Below are positions 1 to 9,790 of a stretch of DNA of 64,000 nucleotides, piece by piece. The stretch comes from Cardiobacterium sp. Marseille-Q4385 (GTDB taxonomy: Bacteria > Pseudomonadota > Gammaproteobacteria > Cardiobacteriales > Cardiobacteriaceae), in contig NZ_OU745373.1 of assembly GCF_916618745.1 (NCBI RefSeq), positions 2,494,501 to 2,558,500 on the forward strand, in the 5' to 3' direction. Within the stretch, counting starts at the first letter, position 1; each line of letters starts with the position of its first letter. Position numbers and translations under genes: made by a program. The notes under the pieces are model-generated. The model had not been told where the DNA came from. It worked only from the letters and a program-made list of their open reading frames with translations, and ran no database searches.

Positions 1-3000
1 GACAAATGATATTCGCACCGGCTCGCAGCCGCCTTCGGGCGGCTGTGAGTTGAAACCCTGTTTTTCGCGGTCATTTGAGGGAGTCACTGTGCAGCCGCCT
101 TCGGGCGGCTGTGAGTTGAAACAGGGTGCCGTCTTTGTTGTAGAAATTGAATTTGACGCAGCCGCCTTCGGGCGGCTGTGAGTTGAAACGGGAAGCTCTC
201 CAATACTTTCGGCTGGGCGCGGTGGCAGCCGCCTTCGGGCGGCTGTGAGTTGAAACGCCTCATCGCGATGCGCAGCGCTCGCAACTGGCGCAGCCGCCTT
301 CGGGCGGCTGTGAGTTGAAACGCAGCCCTCGACGTCGATGCCGCTAATGTTGGTATAGCAGCCGCCTTCGGGCGGCTGTGAGTTGAAACGAGTGGGGCAG
401 TCATGGCGTCAGGGTAGGCGGGGCAGCCGCCTTCGGGCGGCTGTGAGTTGAAACGTTGGTGTAGCGATAGGTCTTGTTGCCCCCGAAGGCAGCCGCCTTC
501 GGGCGGCTGTGAGTTGAAACCACCTCGCAGTTATTAATACAGCGGCGTACCATAGCAGCCGCCTTCGGGCGGCTGTGAGTTGAAACAAGTCAAAGGATGA
601 GCAACCGGAGACGAATCTGCTGCAGCCGCCTTCGGGCGGCTGTGAGTTGAAACGCCCCGGCGCGAAACGCGGTGTCGTGTACGAATTGCAGCCGCCTTCG
701 GGCGGCTGTGAGTTGAAACCGGTGATGGCTCAAACGGCACGCATGATTTGAATGCAGCCGCCTTCGGGCGGCTGTGAGTTGAAACAAATCAACATACTAT
801 GCTGACTCCTCGCGATGCGCAGCCGCCTTCGGGCGGCTGTGAGTTGAAACGCTACGCGTGAGCAGGTGACCGACACCAATGGTCGCAGCCGCCTTCGGGC
901 GGCTGTGAGTTGAAACGTCTCCTATCTAGGCCTCTCGCCTTATCGGCGCGGCAGCCGCCTTCGGGCGGCTGTGAGTTGAAACGGACTGCCGTTCGCTTTG
1001 TCCTTGCCGTCCTTGCGCAGCCGCCTTCGGGCGGCTGTGAGTTGAAACCCGGTGATGGCTCAAACGGCACGCATGATTTGAAGCAGCCGCCTTCGGGCGG
1101 CTGTGAGTTGAAACATCCCCTTTGCATTCGGGCGGGATGTTCTTGGCGCAGCCGCCTTCGGGCGGCTGTGAGTTGAAACACAACAAAGAAACCCGCCGCC
1201 GCAGCGATTACCGGCAGCCGCCTTCGGGCGGCTGTGAGTTGAAACAGCGTTTTGGACGCACCGGGGTGTCCAGTGACCAGCAGCCGCCTTCGGGCGGCTG
1301 TGAGTTGAAACGACAACGATATAGCGCCCCTGCTCTATTGGCAGATGCAGCCGCCTTCGGGCGGCTGTGAGTTGAAACGTCTCATTTTTGAGACTAAGTC
1401 GGGTACTACTAGGCAGCCGCCTTCGGGCGGCTGTGAGTTGAAACAATCGCAACTAAACAACGCGCGGTGTCAAATGCTGCAGCCGCCTTCGGGCGGCTGT
1501 GAGTTGAAACCATCCGTTGCCCCGGTGGAAAATGGCAGGTTGGCGCAGCCGCCTTCGGGCGGCTGTGAGTTGAAACAACCCAAAATACACAATCGCGCAC
1601 GAAACCTACGCAGCCGCCTTCGGGCGGCTGTGAGTTGAAACACCCTCTTTACCCTTGCCGTAGTCCTCAAGCTCTTGCAGCCGCCTTCGGGCGGCTGTGA
1701 GTTGAAACTATAGTAGTTATAGAGATACCAAAGGCTGCCCGGTGCAGCCGCCTTCGGGCGGCTGTGAGTTGAAACAACCATTACGCCACCATCCTTTCTT
1801 CCAACGACCGCAGCCGCCTTCGGGCGGCTGTGAGTTGAAACGGCTTGACCCAAGAGGAGGGCATACGGGTCGGCTCCGCAGCCGCCTTCGGGCGGCTGTG
1901 AGTTGAAACGGGATCGGGATCTCGTTTGGCCAAATACTCGTCAGCAGCCGCCTTCGGGCGGCTGTGAGTTGAAACGGCTGGCTGGCCTTTGCCCTACCCG
2001 CATCCGCCGCAGCCGCCTTCGGGCGGCTGTGAGTTGAAACATCACTGTGGTCGGGGTCAAGCCGCTGCTCAATTGCAGCCGCCTTCGGGCGGCTGTGAGT
2101 TGAAACGGGTTAAACCCCGTCCGCCACATCAGATAGGTTGGCAGCCGCCTTCGGGCGGCTGTGAGTTGAAACGGGGCAGCGGTAGCGCTGGTCGAAGCCG
2201 GTTATCGCAGCCGCCTTCGGGCGGCTGTGAGTTGAAACGAGCAGTACTGGTATCCGTGGGACCCTGACAAGCGCAGCCGCCTTCGGGCGGCTGTGAGTTG
2301 AAACAAGGAGCAGGGCGGCACAGAAATCCTCACCCTGCGCAGCCGCCTTCGGGCGGCTGTGAGTTGAAACGCCGCGGCCAATGTGGGCGCGATGACGCTA
2401 GCGCGCAGCCGCCTTCGGGCGGCTGTGAGTTGAAACAGGCCTGTCCGCAACGCCCCCTGAACCTGGCTCTTGCAGCCGCCTTCGGGCGGCTGTGAGTTGA
2501 AACTGCCAACAACGCGGGGGGCTTGCCCGATTGACACGCAGCCGCCTTCGGGCGGCTGTGAGTTGAAACATCATCGCTTAATTTACGAGTTTTTATATAA
2601 GTCGCAGCCGCCTTCGGGCGGCTGTGAGTTGAAACTTCGACTGAGCCGCGCAGGTCGCCTCAAACTGCATGCAGCCGCCTTCGGGCGGCTGTGAGTTGAA
2701 ACCAGCCGCGCCTCGCGGATGAGGGCGCGCTGGTAGGCAGCCGCCTTCGGGCGGCTGTGAGTTGAAACGGCGTACTGTGATAGTGCTCACCACACGACAA
2801 GGCAGCCGCCTTCGGGCGGCTGTGAGTTGAAACGAGTCTTGGCAATGGTTGCGAGTGGTTGCGATCAAGCAGCCGCCTTCGGGCGGCTGTGAGTTGAAAC
2901 TCTTTGCAACTCCCACCTTTGACCGTACCGCCACGCAGCCGCCTTCGGGCGGCTGTGAGTTGAAACAGCGTTTTGGACGCACCGGGGTGTCCGGTAACAA

Positions 3001-5815
3001 GGCAGCCGCCTTCGGGCGGCTGTGAGTTGAAACTCAGTGAGCGGTGCGTGGACAATCCCCGCGCTAAGCAGCCGCCTTCGGGCGGCTGTGAGTTGAAACA
3101 GCATGCTCTTGACCATCTTAAAGCCGAAGGTCGCAGCCGCCTTCGGGCGGCTGTGAGTTGAAACTTATCCGGCCATCTCGGCCACAGCCAAACAGCCGGA
3201 GCAGCCGCCTTCGGGCGGCTGTGAGTTGAAACACAGCATCATGATGCGTAAATTGGCGACTTACGCCGCAGCCGCCTTCGGGCGGCTGTGAGTTGAAACA
3301 TGGCGGGTGAAATGACGGTTGAGGAAGTGCTTGGCAGCCGCCTTCGGGCGGCTGTGAGTTGAAACACGTGTTTACACGTTTACAGACAGCGGCATAAAGG
3401 CAGCCGCCTTCGGGCGGCTGTGAGTTGAAACTGGACTGTACGCATTGAGGACGGGGGAAGTCTTGCGCAGCCGCCTTCGGGCGGCTGTGAGTTGAAACCT
3501 TCTTTACGCGACGGTCCTCCATTTCACAATTAGCAGCCGCCTTCGGGCGGCTGTGAGTTGAAACATGACAGATTAGGTGAATTAGAGGATGCGTTATCGC
3601 AGCCGCCTTCGGGCGGCTGTGAGTTGAAACCATCCGTTGCCCCGGTGGAAAATGGCAGGTTGGCGCAGCCGCCTTCGGGCGGCTGTGAGTTGAAACCCTG
3701 TCAAGATAACCACAAGCTTTGGCAGCAGATGCAGCCGCCTTCGGGCGGCTGTGAGTTGAAACTTGCATTTAACTGAGCACAGGTGCGTCAGTCTCGCAGC
3801 CGCCTTCGGGCGGCTGTGAGTTGAAACTGCGTCCCTGCATACCAAGAATACGCGTGTTCCGGCAGCCGCCTTCGGGCGGCTGTGAGTTGAAACTTGATTT
3901 AGATGTGAGTGGCAGAAACGTAAAGGCGCAGCCGCCTTCGGGCGGCTGTGAGTTGAAACTGCACGCGCTCAATCGTTGACAATGTTTTGAAGCTGCAGCC
4001 GCCTTCGGGCGGCTGTGAGTTGAAACGGCGCTCACATAATAATCGTAGTAATGTCTGGGAAGCAGCCGCCTTCGGGCGGCTGTGAGTTGAAACTGACCAT
4101 GACCCATGAAGAGGAACAGCAGCGCTTGGCGGCAGCCGCCTTCGGGCGGCTGTGAGTTGAAACACGCATGGGGACCTCCTAGATCCGTTTGAGTGATGCA
4201 GCCGCCTTCGGGCGGCTGTGAGTTGAAACACTTTGTAAATTTACCTATGATCGACTGGCTGAAGCAGCCGCCTTCGGGCGGCTGTGAGTTGAAACAACCA
4301 TTCGCATCTGTCACTTGCTTCCGACAAAGGCAGCCGCCTTCGGGCGGCTGTGAGTTGAAACATTTATCGAACATGCGGGGAAAATCGATATGACGAGCAG
4401 CCGCCTTCGGGCGGCTGTGAGTTGAAACGTAGTCAATGCTGCCCTCGATATTGCTGCCCTCAAGCAGCCGCCTTCGGGCGGCTGTGAGTTGAAACACTTT
4501 GCAGCGCCTCAAGAGCGACGCGTCCTCATGCAGCCGCCTTCGGGCGGCTGTGAGTTGAAACGGTTTATAAATTTGTGATTTATGAACCGTAAACGCAGCC
4601 GCCTTCGGGCGGCTGTGAGTTGAAACAGGCTGCGTAGGATTGTGAGGTCGTGGGCAGTTGGCAGCCGCCTTCGGGCGGCTGTGAGTTGAAACGCGGTTGC
4701 GTGGAGTATCTGAGTGGATGTCTCGCGCAGCCGCCTTCGGGCGGCTGTGAGTTGAAACCCGGCTTGCGCGGATAAAGCAAATGGCAATAACAGGCAGCCG
4801 CCTTCGGGCGGCTGTGAGTTGAAACGTGATGGACATCTACGACCATCTGCGCGGCGTCCGCAGCCGCCTTCGGGCGGCTGTGAGTTGAAACGTCCTTGCG
4901 GATGTGCCCCTGCATCTCCTTGATCGCAGCCGCCTTCGGGCGGCTGTGAGTTGAAACGGCCGCCGCCGCCACCCCCCCGCTTGCGCGTGTCGCAGCCGCC
5001 TTCGGGCGGCTGTGAGTTGAAACTGTCAACAATTTCTTTTTTATTGGAGTAGATAAGCAGCCGCCTTCGGGCGGCTGTGAGTTGAAACTGAAGAACTGAC
5101 GGATGCTCAAAACACGATTGAGGCAGCCGCCTTCGGGCGGCTGTGAGTTGAAACAGACTGGGTACGGCTCGAATTACAAGCCCGCCCAAGCAGCCGCCTT
5201 CGGGCGGCTGTGAGTTGAAACCACCTCGCAGTTATTAATACAACGGCGCACCATAGCAGCCGCCTTCGGGCGGCTGTGAGTTGAAACCAACAAATTTTTG
5301 GAGCTGACGTCCAATTCCAAGCAGCCGCCTTCGGGCGGCTGTGAGTTGAAACAACATCATCATCACTGACAACCGCATCCCCCGAAGCAGCCGCCTTCGG
5401 GCGGCTGTGAGTTGAAACAACATCATCATCACTGACAACCGCATCCCCCGAAGCAGCCGCCTTCGGGCGGCTGTGAGTTGAAACTTTTTGCTTAGGTGGT
5501 AACTGCTACCACCTTTCCGCAGCCGCCTTCGGGCGGCTGTGAGTTGAAACAATACCACAATTCCTCAACTCTTCCGGCAGACCGCAGCCGCCTTCGGGCG
5601 GCTGTGAGTTGAAACGATTACTTGTCGCGGCACCAAATGCTTGACAATAGCAGCCGCCTTCGGGCGGCTGTGAGTTGAAACAACGCGTAGGCGCTAATGA
5701 TGATAGAAAGGAAAAGCAGCCGCCTTCGGGCGGCTGTGAGTTGAAACAGCCTTGACGTTGATACAAGCGGCAAGGCCCCGAAAGCAGCCGCCTTCGGGCG
5801 GCTGTGAGTTGAAAC

Positions 5816-5984
5816 TTTATAGGCGGTTACTGCCTGATAAGCGCATCATGCAGCCGCCTTCGGGCGGCTGTGAGTTGAAACCCTATCTAGGTCTCTCGCC
5901 TTATCGGCGCGAGTCAGGCAGCCGCCTTCGGGCGGCTGTGAGTTGAAACTTCCATAAATGTTACTTTTTCAGCAGTCATAATCA
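5816..5984 (+). repeat. Three-spacer block, copy 1 of an array duplication
   Basis: Spacers at 5816-5849, 5882-5917 and 5950-5984, with their repeats, recur without change at 6215-6383. The offset is exactly 399 bp (six repeat-spacer units). Three unrelated spacers separate the copies. This points to recombination between repeats inside the array, not to independent acquisition. Confidence 0.95.
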
Positions 5985-6214
5985 GCAGCCGCCTTCGGGC
6001 GGCTGTGAGTTGAAACGACGGCTGGCACAAAATGGACGATATCGAAGGCGCGCAGCCGCCTTCGGGCGGCTGTGAGTTGAAACAATCCGCCCGAGGAGTT
6101 TGCCGACTACAGCATTAGCAGCCGCCTTCGGGCGGCTGTGAGTTGAAACTTCAGCAGTCATATCAGCTCCTAGTGCTGTTGTGCAGCCGCCTTCGGGCGG
6201 CTGTGAGTTGAAAC

Positions 6215-6383
6215 TTTATAGGCGGTTACTGCCTGATAAGCGCATCATGCAGCCGCCTTCGGGCGGCTGTGAGTTGAAACCCTATCTAGGTCTCTCGCCT
6301 TATCGGCGCGAGTCAGGCAGCCGCCTTCGGGCGGCTGTGAGTTGAAACTTCCATAAATGTTACTTTTTCAGCAGTCATAATCA
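6215..6383 (+). repeat. Three-spacer block, copy 2 of an array duplication
   Basis: This is the exact second copy of spacers 5816-5984, located near the trailer end. The spacers before and after the two copies differ, so the duplicated unit is limited to three spacers. Confidence 0.95.
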
Positions 6384-6615
6384 GCAGCCGCCTTCGGGCG
6401 GCTGTGAGTTGAAACTCCGAGTCCCGGCACCGGGGCTTTGACATCTACCTGGCAGCCGCCTTCGGGCGGCTGTGAGTTGAAACGCGCGGTGTACGGTTGG
6501 CGAGGTGGTGTAACTGGCAGCCGCCTTCGAGCGGCTGTGAGTTGAAACCCGAACAACATCTGCATCATCAACGGCACGGACATGCAGCCGCTTTCGGGCG
6601 GTTGTGGGCTGAAAC

Positions 6616-6897
6616 AGATACCATTTGAGAACAGGCATTGTCCGATTTTGCGGTGAATGATTAGCGTCGCTAAGCGGGGAAACATCGGGTTTACGAAACG
6701 CTGCGGGCAACTTCTCCTGTAGTGCATCCGGCTGTCGCCGAGGTTGCACATCGTCATAGTGCCGAAAGTGCTTTCCGCCCGTGCCGTGCAAAACAGCGTA
6801 TGGGGCAGCATAGGAAACGAGAGCCGCCGCCTGCTGTGGCTTCACTTGACCCCCGCTGTATAATGCCGCCCCTTCCCATTACCCAGACACTACGCCC
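6616..6897. other. Non-coding gap between CRISPR trailer and lepA
   Basis: After the last degenerate repeat there is no further repeat or recognisable gene. Open frames here read out of the array or antisense into lepA and show no family similarity. The last 60 bases hold the lepA promoter and leader. Confidence 0.6.
6859..6864 (+). promoter_or_regulatory. Probable lepA -10 box
   Basis: A perfect TATAAT lies 33 bases before the lepA ATG and is followed by GCCGCC. The bases about 17 nt upstream (around 6836-6841) are a poor -35 match. The TTGACC at 6846 is only 7 nt away, too close to serve. TATAATgc or TATAATcc boxes also precede several other genes here (near 20466, 21394, 22667, 32813, 62289). 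Confidence 0.55.
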
Positions 6898-8703
6898 ATG
6901 CTTGAGCGCATTCGCAATTTTTCCATCATCGCCCATATCGATCACGGCAAATCCACCCTTTCCGACCGCTTTATCCAGATGTGCGGCGGCCTGTCCGAGC
7001 GCGAAATGGAAGCGCAAGTCCTTGATTCCATGGATTTGGAACGGGAACGCGGCATTACCATCAAGGCGCAAAGCGTCTCGCTCAATTACACTTCGAAGAA
7101 GGACGGGCAGACGTATCAGTTCAACTTCATTGACACCCCCGGCCACGTGGATTTTTCTTATGAGGTCTCGCGTTCGCTCTATGCCTGCGAGGGCGCGCTG
7201 TTGGTGGTGGACGCGGCGCAAGGCGTCGAGGCGCAGTCGGTCGCCAACTGTTACACCGCCATTGAGCAGAATCTAGAAGTGCTGCCCGTCCTTAACAAGA
7301 TTGACCTGCCCAGCGCCGAGCCGGAACGCGTCATGGAAGAGATTGAGGAAATCATCGGCCTGGATACGTCGGAGACGCTGAAAGTCAGCGCGAAAACGGG
7401 TGTGGGCATTGAGGAACTGCTGGAACAGATCATCGAGAAAATCCCCGCACCGCAGGGCGATCCCGATGCGCCGGTGAAGGCGCTCATCATCGATTCGTGG
7501 TTCGATAGTTATGTCGGCGTGGTGTCGCTGGTGCGTGTGTTTGATGGCACGCTGAAAGTGCGGCAGAAGATGCGCGTGATGAGCAGCGGCGACGAGCACC
7601 TCATCACCAAACTCGGCATTTTTACCCCGAAGGCGCAGGATCGCAGCGAACTGCGCGCTGGCGAAGTCGGCTTCGTCATCGCCGGTATCAAGGACATCAA
7701 CGGCGCGCCCGTTGGCGATACCCTGACCGACGCTGCCCGCCCCACTGCTGAACGCCTGCCCGGTTTCCAGAAGGTGCAGCCGCGCGTTTTTGCCGGTCTC
7801 TTTCCGGTCGAATCGGATGATTATGAAGATCTGCGTGAGGCGCTGGCCAAACTGCGCTTGAACGATGCTTCGCTCTTCTACGAACCAGAAACTTCGCAGG
7901 CGCTCGGCTTCGGCTTCCGTTGCGGTTTCCTGGGGATGCTGCACATGGAAATTGTGCAGGAGCGTCTCGAACGCGAATACGACCTTGACCTCATTACCAC
8001 CGCGCCGACGGTCGTTTATGAAGTCGAAACCACCGCCGGGGAAACCATCCACATCGACAACCCCAGCAAACTGCCGCCAATCAACCACATCGCTGAAATC
8101 CGTGAGCCGATTATCATCGCCAACATCCTCGTGCCGAAAGACTATCTCGGTGCGGTCATTGGCCTGTGCATCGAAAAACGCGGCGTGCAGAAGGATATGC
8201 AGTTCGCCGGGCAGCAGGTGCAGCTGCACTTTGAAATGCCGATGAGCGAAGTGGTGCTTGATTTCTTCGACCGTCTCAAATCCGTCTCGCGCGGTTTTGC
8301 TTCCTTTGACTACGAATTCCGCCGCTTCGAGCCGGCCAACCTCGTCCGCCTCGACGTGCTGATTAACGGCGACAAAGTCGATTCCCTCTCCATCATCATC
8401 CACCGCGAACATGCACAGATGCGTGGTCGCGAACTGGTGGAACGCATGCGCGATCTCATCCCCCGGCAAATGTTCGAAGTCGCCATCCAGGCGGCCATCG
8501 GTAACCAGATTATTGCCCGCTCGACCGTGAAAGCGCTGCGCAAAAACGTACTGGCGAAATGCTACGGCGGCGACGTGACCCGCAAACGCAAACTGCTGGA
8601 AAAACAAAAAGCGGGCAAAAAACGGATGAAACAGGTCGGCAGCGTGGAAATCCCGCAAGAAGCCTTCCTCGCCGTCCTCAAAGTCGATACCAACAGCAAC
8701 TAA
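6898..8703 (+). CDS. lepA: Elongation factor 4 (LepA)
   Basis: This is the ribosome-associated GTPase EF4, which acts on the translating or initiating ribosome. The 601-residue product has the usual LepA length. The G1 loop AHIDHGKST lies near residue 12, G3 DTPGHVDF near 80 and the base-specificity motif LNKIDLP near 135. The elongation-factor domains and the basic LepA C-terminus follow, with CYGGDVTRKRKLLEKQKAGK near the end. The ATG at 6898 gives the standard N-terminus LERIRNFSIIAHIDHG. It is the first gene of a plus-strand series: lepB starts 14 bp after its stop, the classic lepA-lepB arrangement. I see no anomaly in it. Confidence 0.98.
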   Translation: MLERIRNFSIIAHIDHGKSTLSDRFIQMCGGLSEREMEAQVLDSMDLERERGITIKAQSVSLNYTSKKDGQTYQFNFIDTPGHVDFSYEVSRSLYACEGALLVVDAAQGVEAQSVANCYTAIEQNLEVLPVLNKIDLPSAEPERVMEEIEEIIGLDTSETLKVSAKTGVGIEELLEQIIEKIPAPQGDPDAPVKALIIDSWFDSYVGVVSLVRVFDGTLKVRQKMRVMSSGDEHLITKLGIFTPKAQDRSELRAGEVGFVIAGIKDINGAPVGDTLTDAARPTAERLPGFQKVQPRVFAGLFPVESDDYEDLREALAKLRLNDASLFYEPETSQALGFGFRCGFLGMLHMEIVQERLEREYDLDLITTAPTVVYEVETTAGETIHIDNPSKLPPINHIAEIREPIIIANILVPKDYLGAVIGLCIEKRGVQKDMQFAGQQVQLHFEMPMSEVVLDFFDRLKSVSRGFASFDYEFRRFEPANLVRLDVLINGDKVDSLSIIIHREHAQMRGRELVERMRDLIPRQMFEVAIQAAIGNQIIARSTVKALRKNVLAKCYGGDVTRKRKLLEKQKAGKKRMKQVGSVEIPQEAFLAVLKVDTNSN

Positions 8704-8717
8704 ACAAGGAAACACAC

Positions 8718-9740
8718 ATGAACTATTTGCAGCAGATACTGGGCGCCTTCATGACCCACTTCGAGCTGATCCTCACCATCACCGTCCTCGTCTGCTTCAT
8801 CTTCTACCTCATCGACGGCCACAGCTACCGCAAAACGCGCAAACGCCTCTATCGCGCCTTCAAGCGGGATAACTTCAGCCCCGAAGACCGCCTTGCCTAC
8901 GCCATCCGCCTCGCCACCGTGCTGCAAAGCCGTCGCGGTGTGTCGCGCAAACACCAAAAAGCCTTCGACAGCGCGCAAAACAAACTCACGAACGGCGAGC
9001 CGCTCAGCGGCGGCGAACTCTACTGGCTGAAACACCCCGTTTACCCGCAGGAAAAATTCATCGAATTCTTCGGCGGCATGTTCTGGGTACTCTTCGCCGT
9101 GTGGTTCATCCGCTCCTTCCTCTGGGAGCCCTTCCGCATCCCCTCCGGCTCGATGGAGCCGAACCTCTACGACGGCGACTTTATCCTCACCAGCAAATAC
9201 AGCTACGGCATCAAACTGCCCGTACTGCGCAGCACCATCATCCCGACCGGCAGCGTGCAGCGTGGCGACGTCATCGTCTTCCGCTACCCGCAAAATCCCT
9301 CGTTGCACTACATCAAACGCGTCATCGGCCTGCCCGGCGACCACATCCGCTACGATCACGACCAAGTCTGGATCAACGGCGAAGCCCAACCGCTCGAACC
9401 CGTCGGCGAAACCCGCGAAATCACCCGCGAATACGAAGGCGGCCTGAAAATCACCATCCCTGCCGTCACCTACAAAGAAACCCTTGGCGGCCGCGAACAC
9501 CTCGCCCAACTCTACCCGCAGCACCCGAACACCCGCCCCGGCATGGTCGAAGGCAGTCTCACCGTCCCCGAAGGCCACTACTTCGTCATGGGCGACAACC
9601 GTGACGACAGCGAAGACAGCCGCGCCTGGGGCTTTGTCCCCGAAGCCAACCTCGTCGGCAAAGCGACCATTATCTGGATGAACAGCAACTGCCTGCTTGG
9701 CAAGGGCGAGTGCGACCACATCGGCAAAAGCATTCACTAG
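8718..9740 (+). CDS. lepB: Signal peptidase I
   Basis: This inner-membrane peptidase removes signal peptides from exported proteins. The product has 340 residues. Membrane segments lie near residues 14-32 and 120-135, and the catalytic domain faces the periplasm. The nucleophile is Ser145 in IPSGSMEP and the general base is Lys200 in HYIKRVIGLPGD. The family box MGDNRDDSEDSR is near residue 290. I chose the ATG at 8718 because AAGGA lies just upstream and the product then begins with the normal cytoplasmic and membrane region. A longer frame running back into lepA has no support. It is probably cotranscribed with lepA. Confidence 0.97.
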   Translation: MNYLQQILGAFMTHFELILTITVLVCFIFYLIDGHSYRKTRKRLYRAFKRDNFSPEDRLAYAIRLATVLQSRRGVSRKHQKAFDSAQNKLTNGEPLSGGELYWLKHPVYPQEKFIEFFGGMFWVLFAVWFIRSFLWEPFRIPSGSMEPNLYDGDFILTSKYSYGIKLPVLRSTIIPTGSVQRGDVIVFRYPQNPSLHYIKRVIGLPGDHIRYDHDQVWINGEAQPLEPVGETREITREYEGGLKITIPAVTYKETLGGREHLAQLYPQHPNTRPGMVEGSLTVPEGHYFVMGDNRDDSEDSRAWGFVPEANLVGKATIIWMNSNCLLGKGECDHIGKSIH

Positions 9741-9790
9741 ACCCTAAAAGGCGCCAAGCGAGACAACCACGCGGATTCCGCCACAACAAC

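Larger units (their letters stand above)
25..6615 (+). CRISPR. Large CRISPR array, type I-C-like, 100 repeats
   Basis: I counted 100 copies of a 32-bp repeat (first at 25, last at 6584) with 99 complete spacers of 33-38 bp. Bases 1-24 look like the tail of another spacer, so the array continues beyond the left edge. The repeat starts GCAGCCGCC, has a TTCG loop and a GGCGGCTG return arm, and ends GTGAGTTGAAAC. The 32-bp length, 8-bp hairpin and 11-nt TGAGTTGAAAC tail resemble type I-C repeats, where Cas5d cuts at the base of the hairpin. Repeats 1-98 appear identical. Repeat 99 (6517) has one change and repeat 100 (6584) has four, so the right end is the old, leader-distal end and transcription should run left to right. 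The subtype is inferred from the repeat only because no cas gene is in the window. Confidence 0.98.

Noticed and set aside
1..6615. Spacers matching other parts of this window (self-targeting)
   Set aside because: I noticed no match while reading, but I could not do an exhaustive search, so I make no claim.
84..6811. Many open frames of 60-355 codons across the CRISPR array, on both strands
   Set aside because: They are made of the translated repeat in a row and change at each spacer. The repeat has no stop in several frames, so they are artefacts.
6846..6864. TTGACC plus TATAAT as a full lepA promoter
   Set aside because: The hexamers are only 7 bp apart, so they cannot work as a pair. Only the -10 box is kept.
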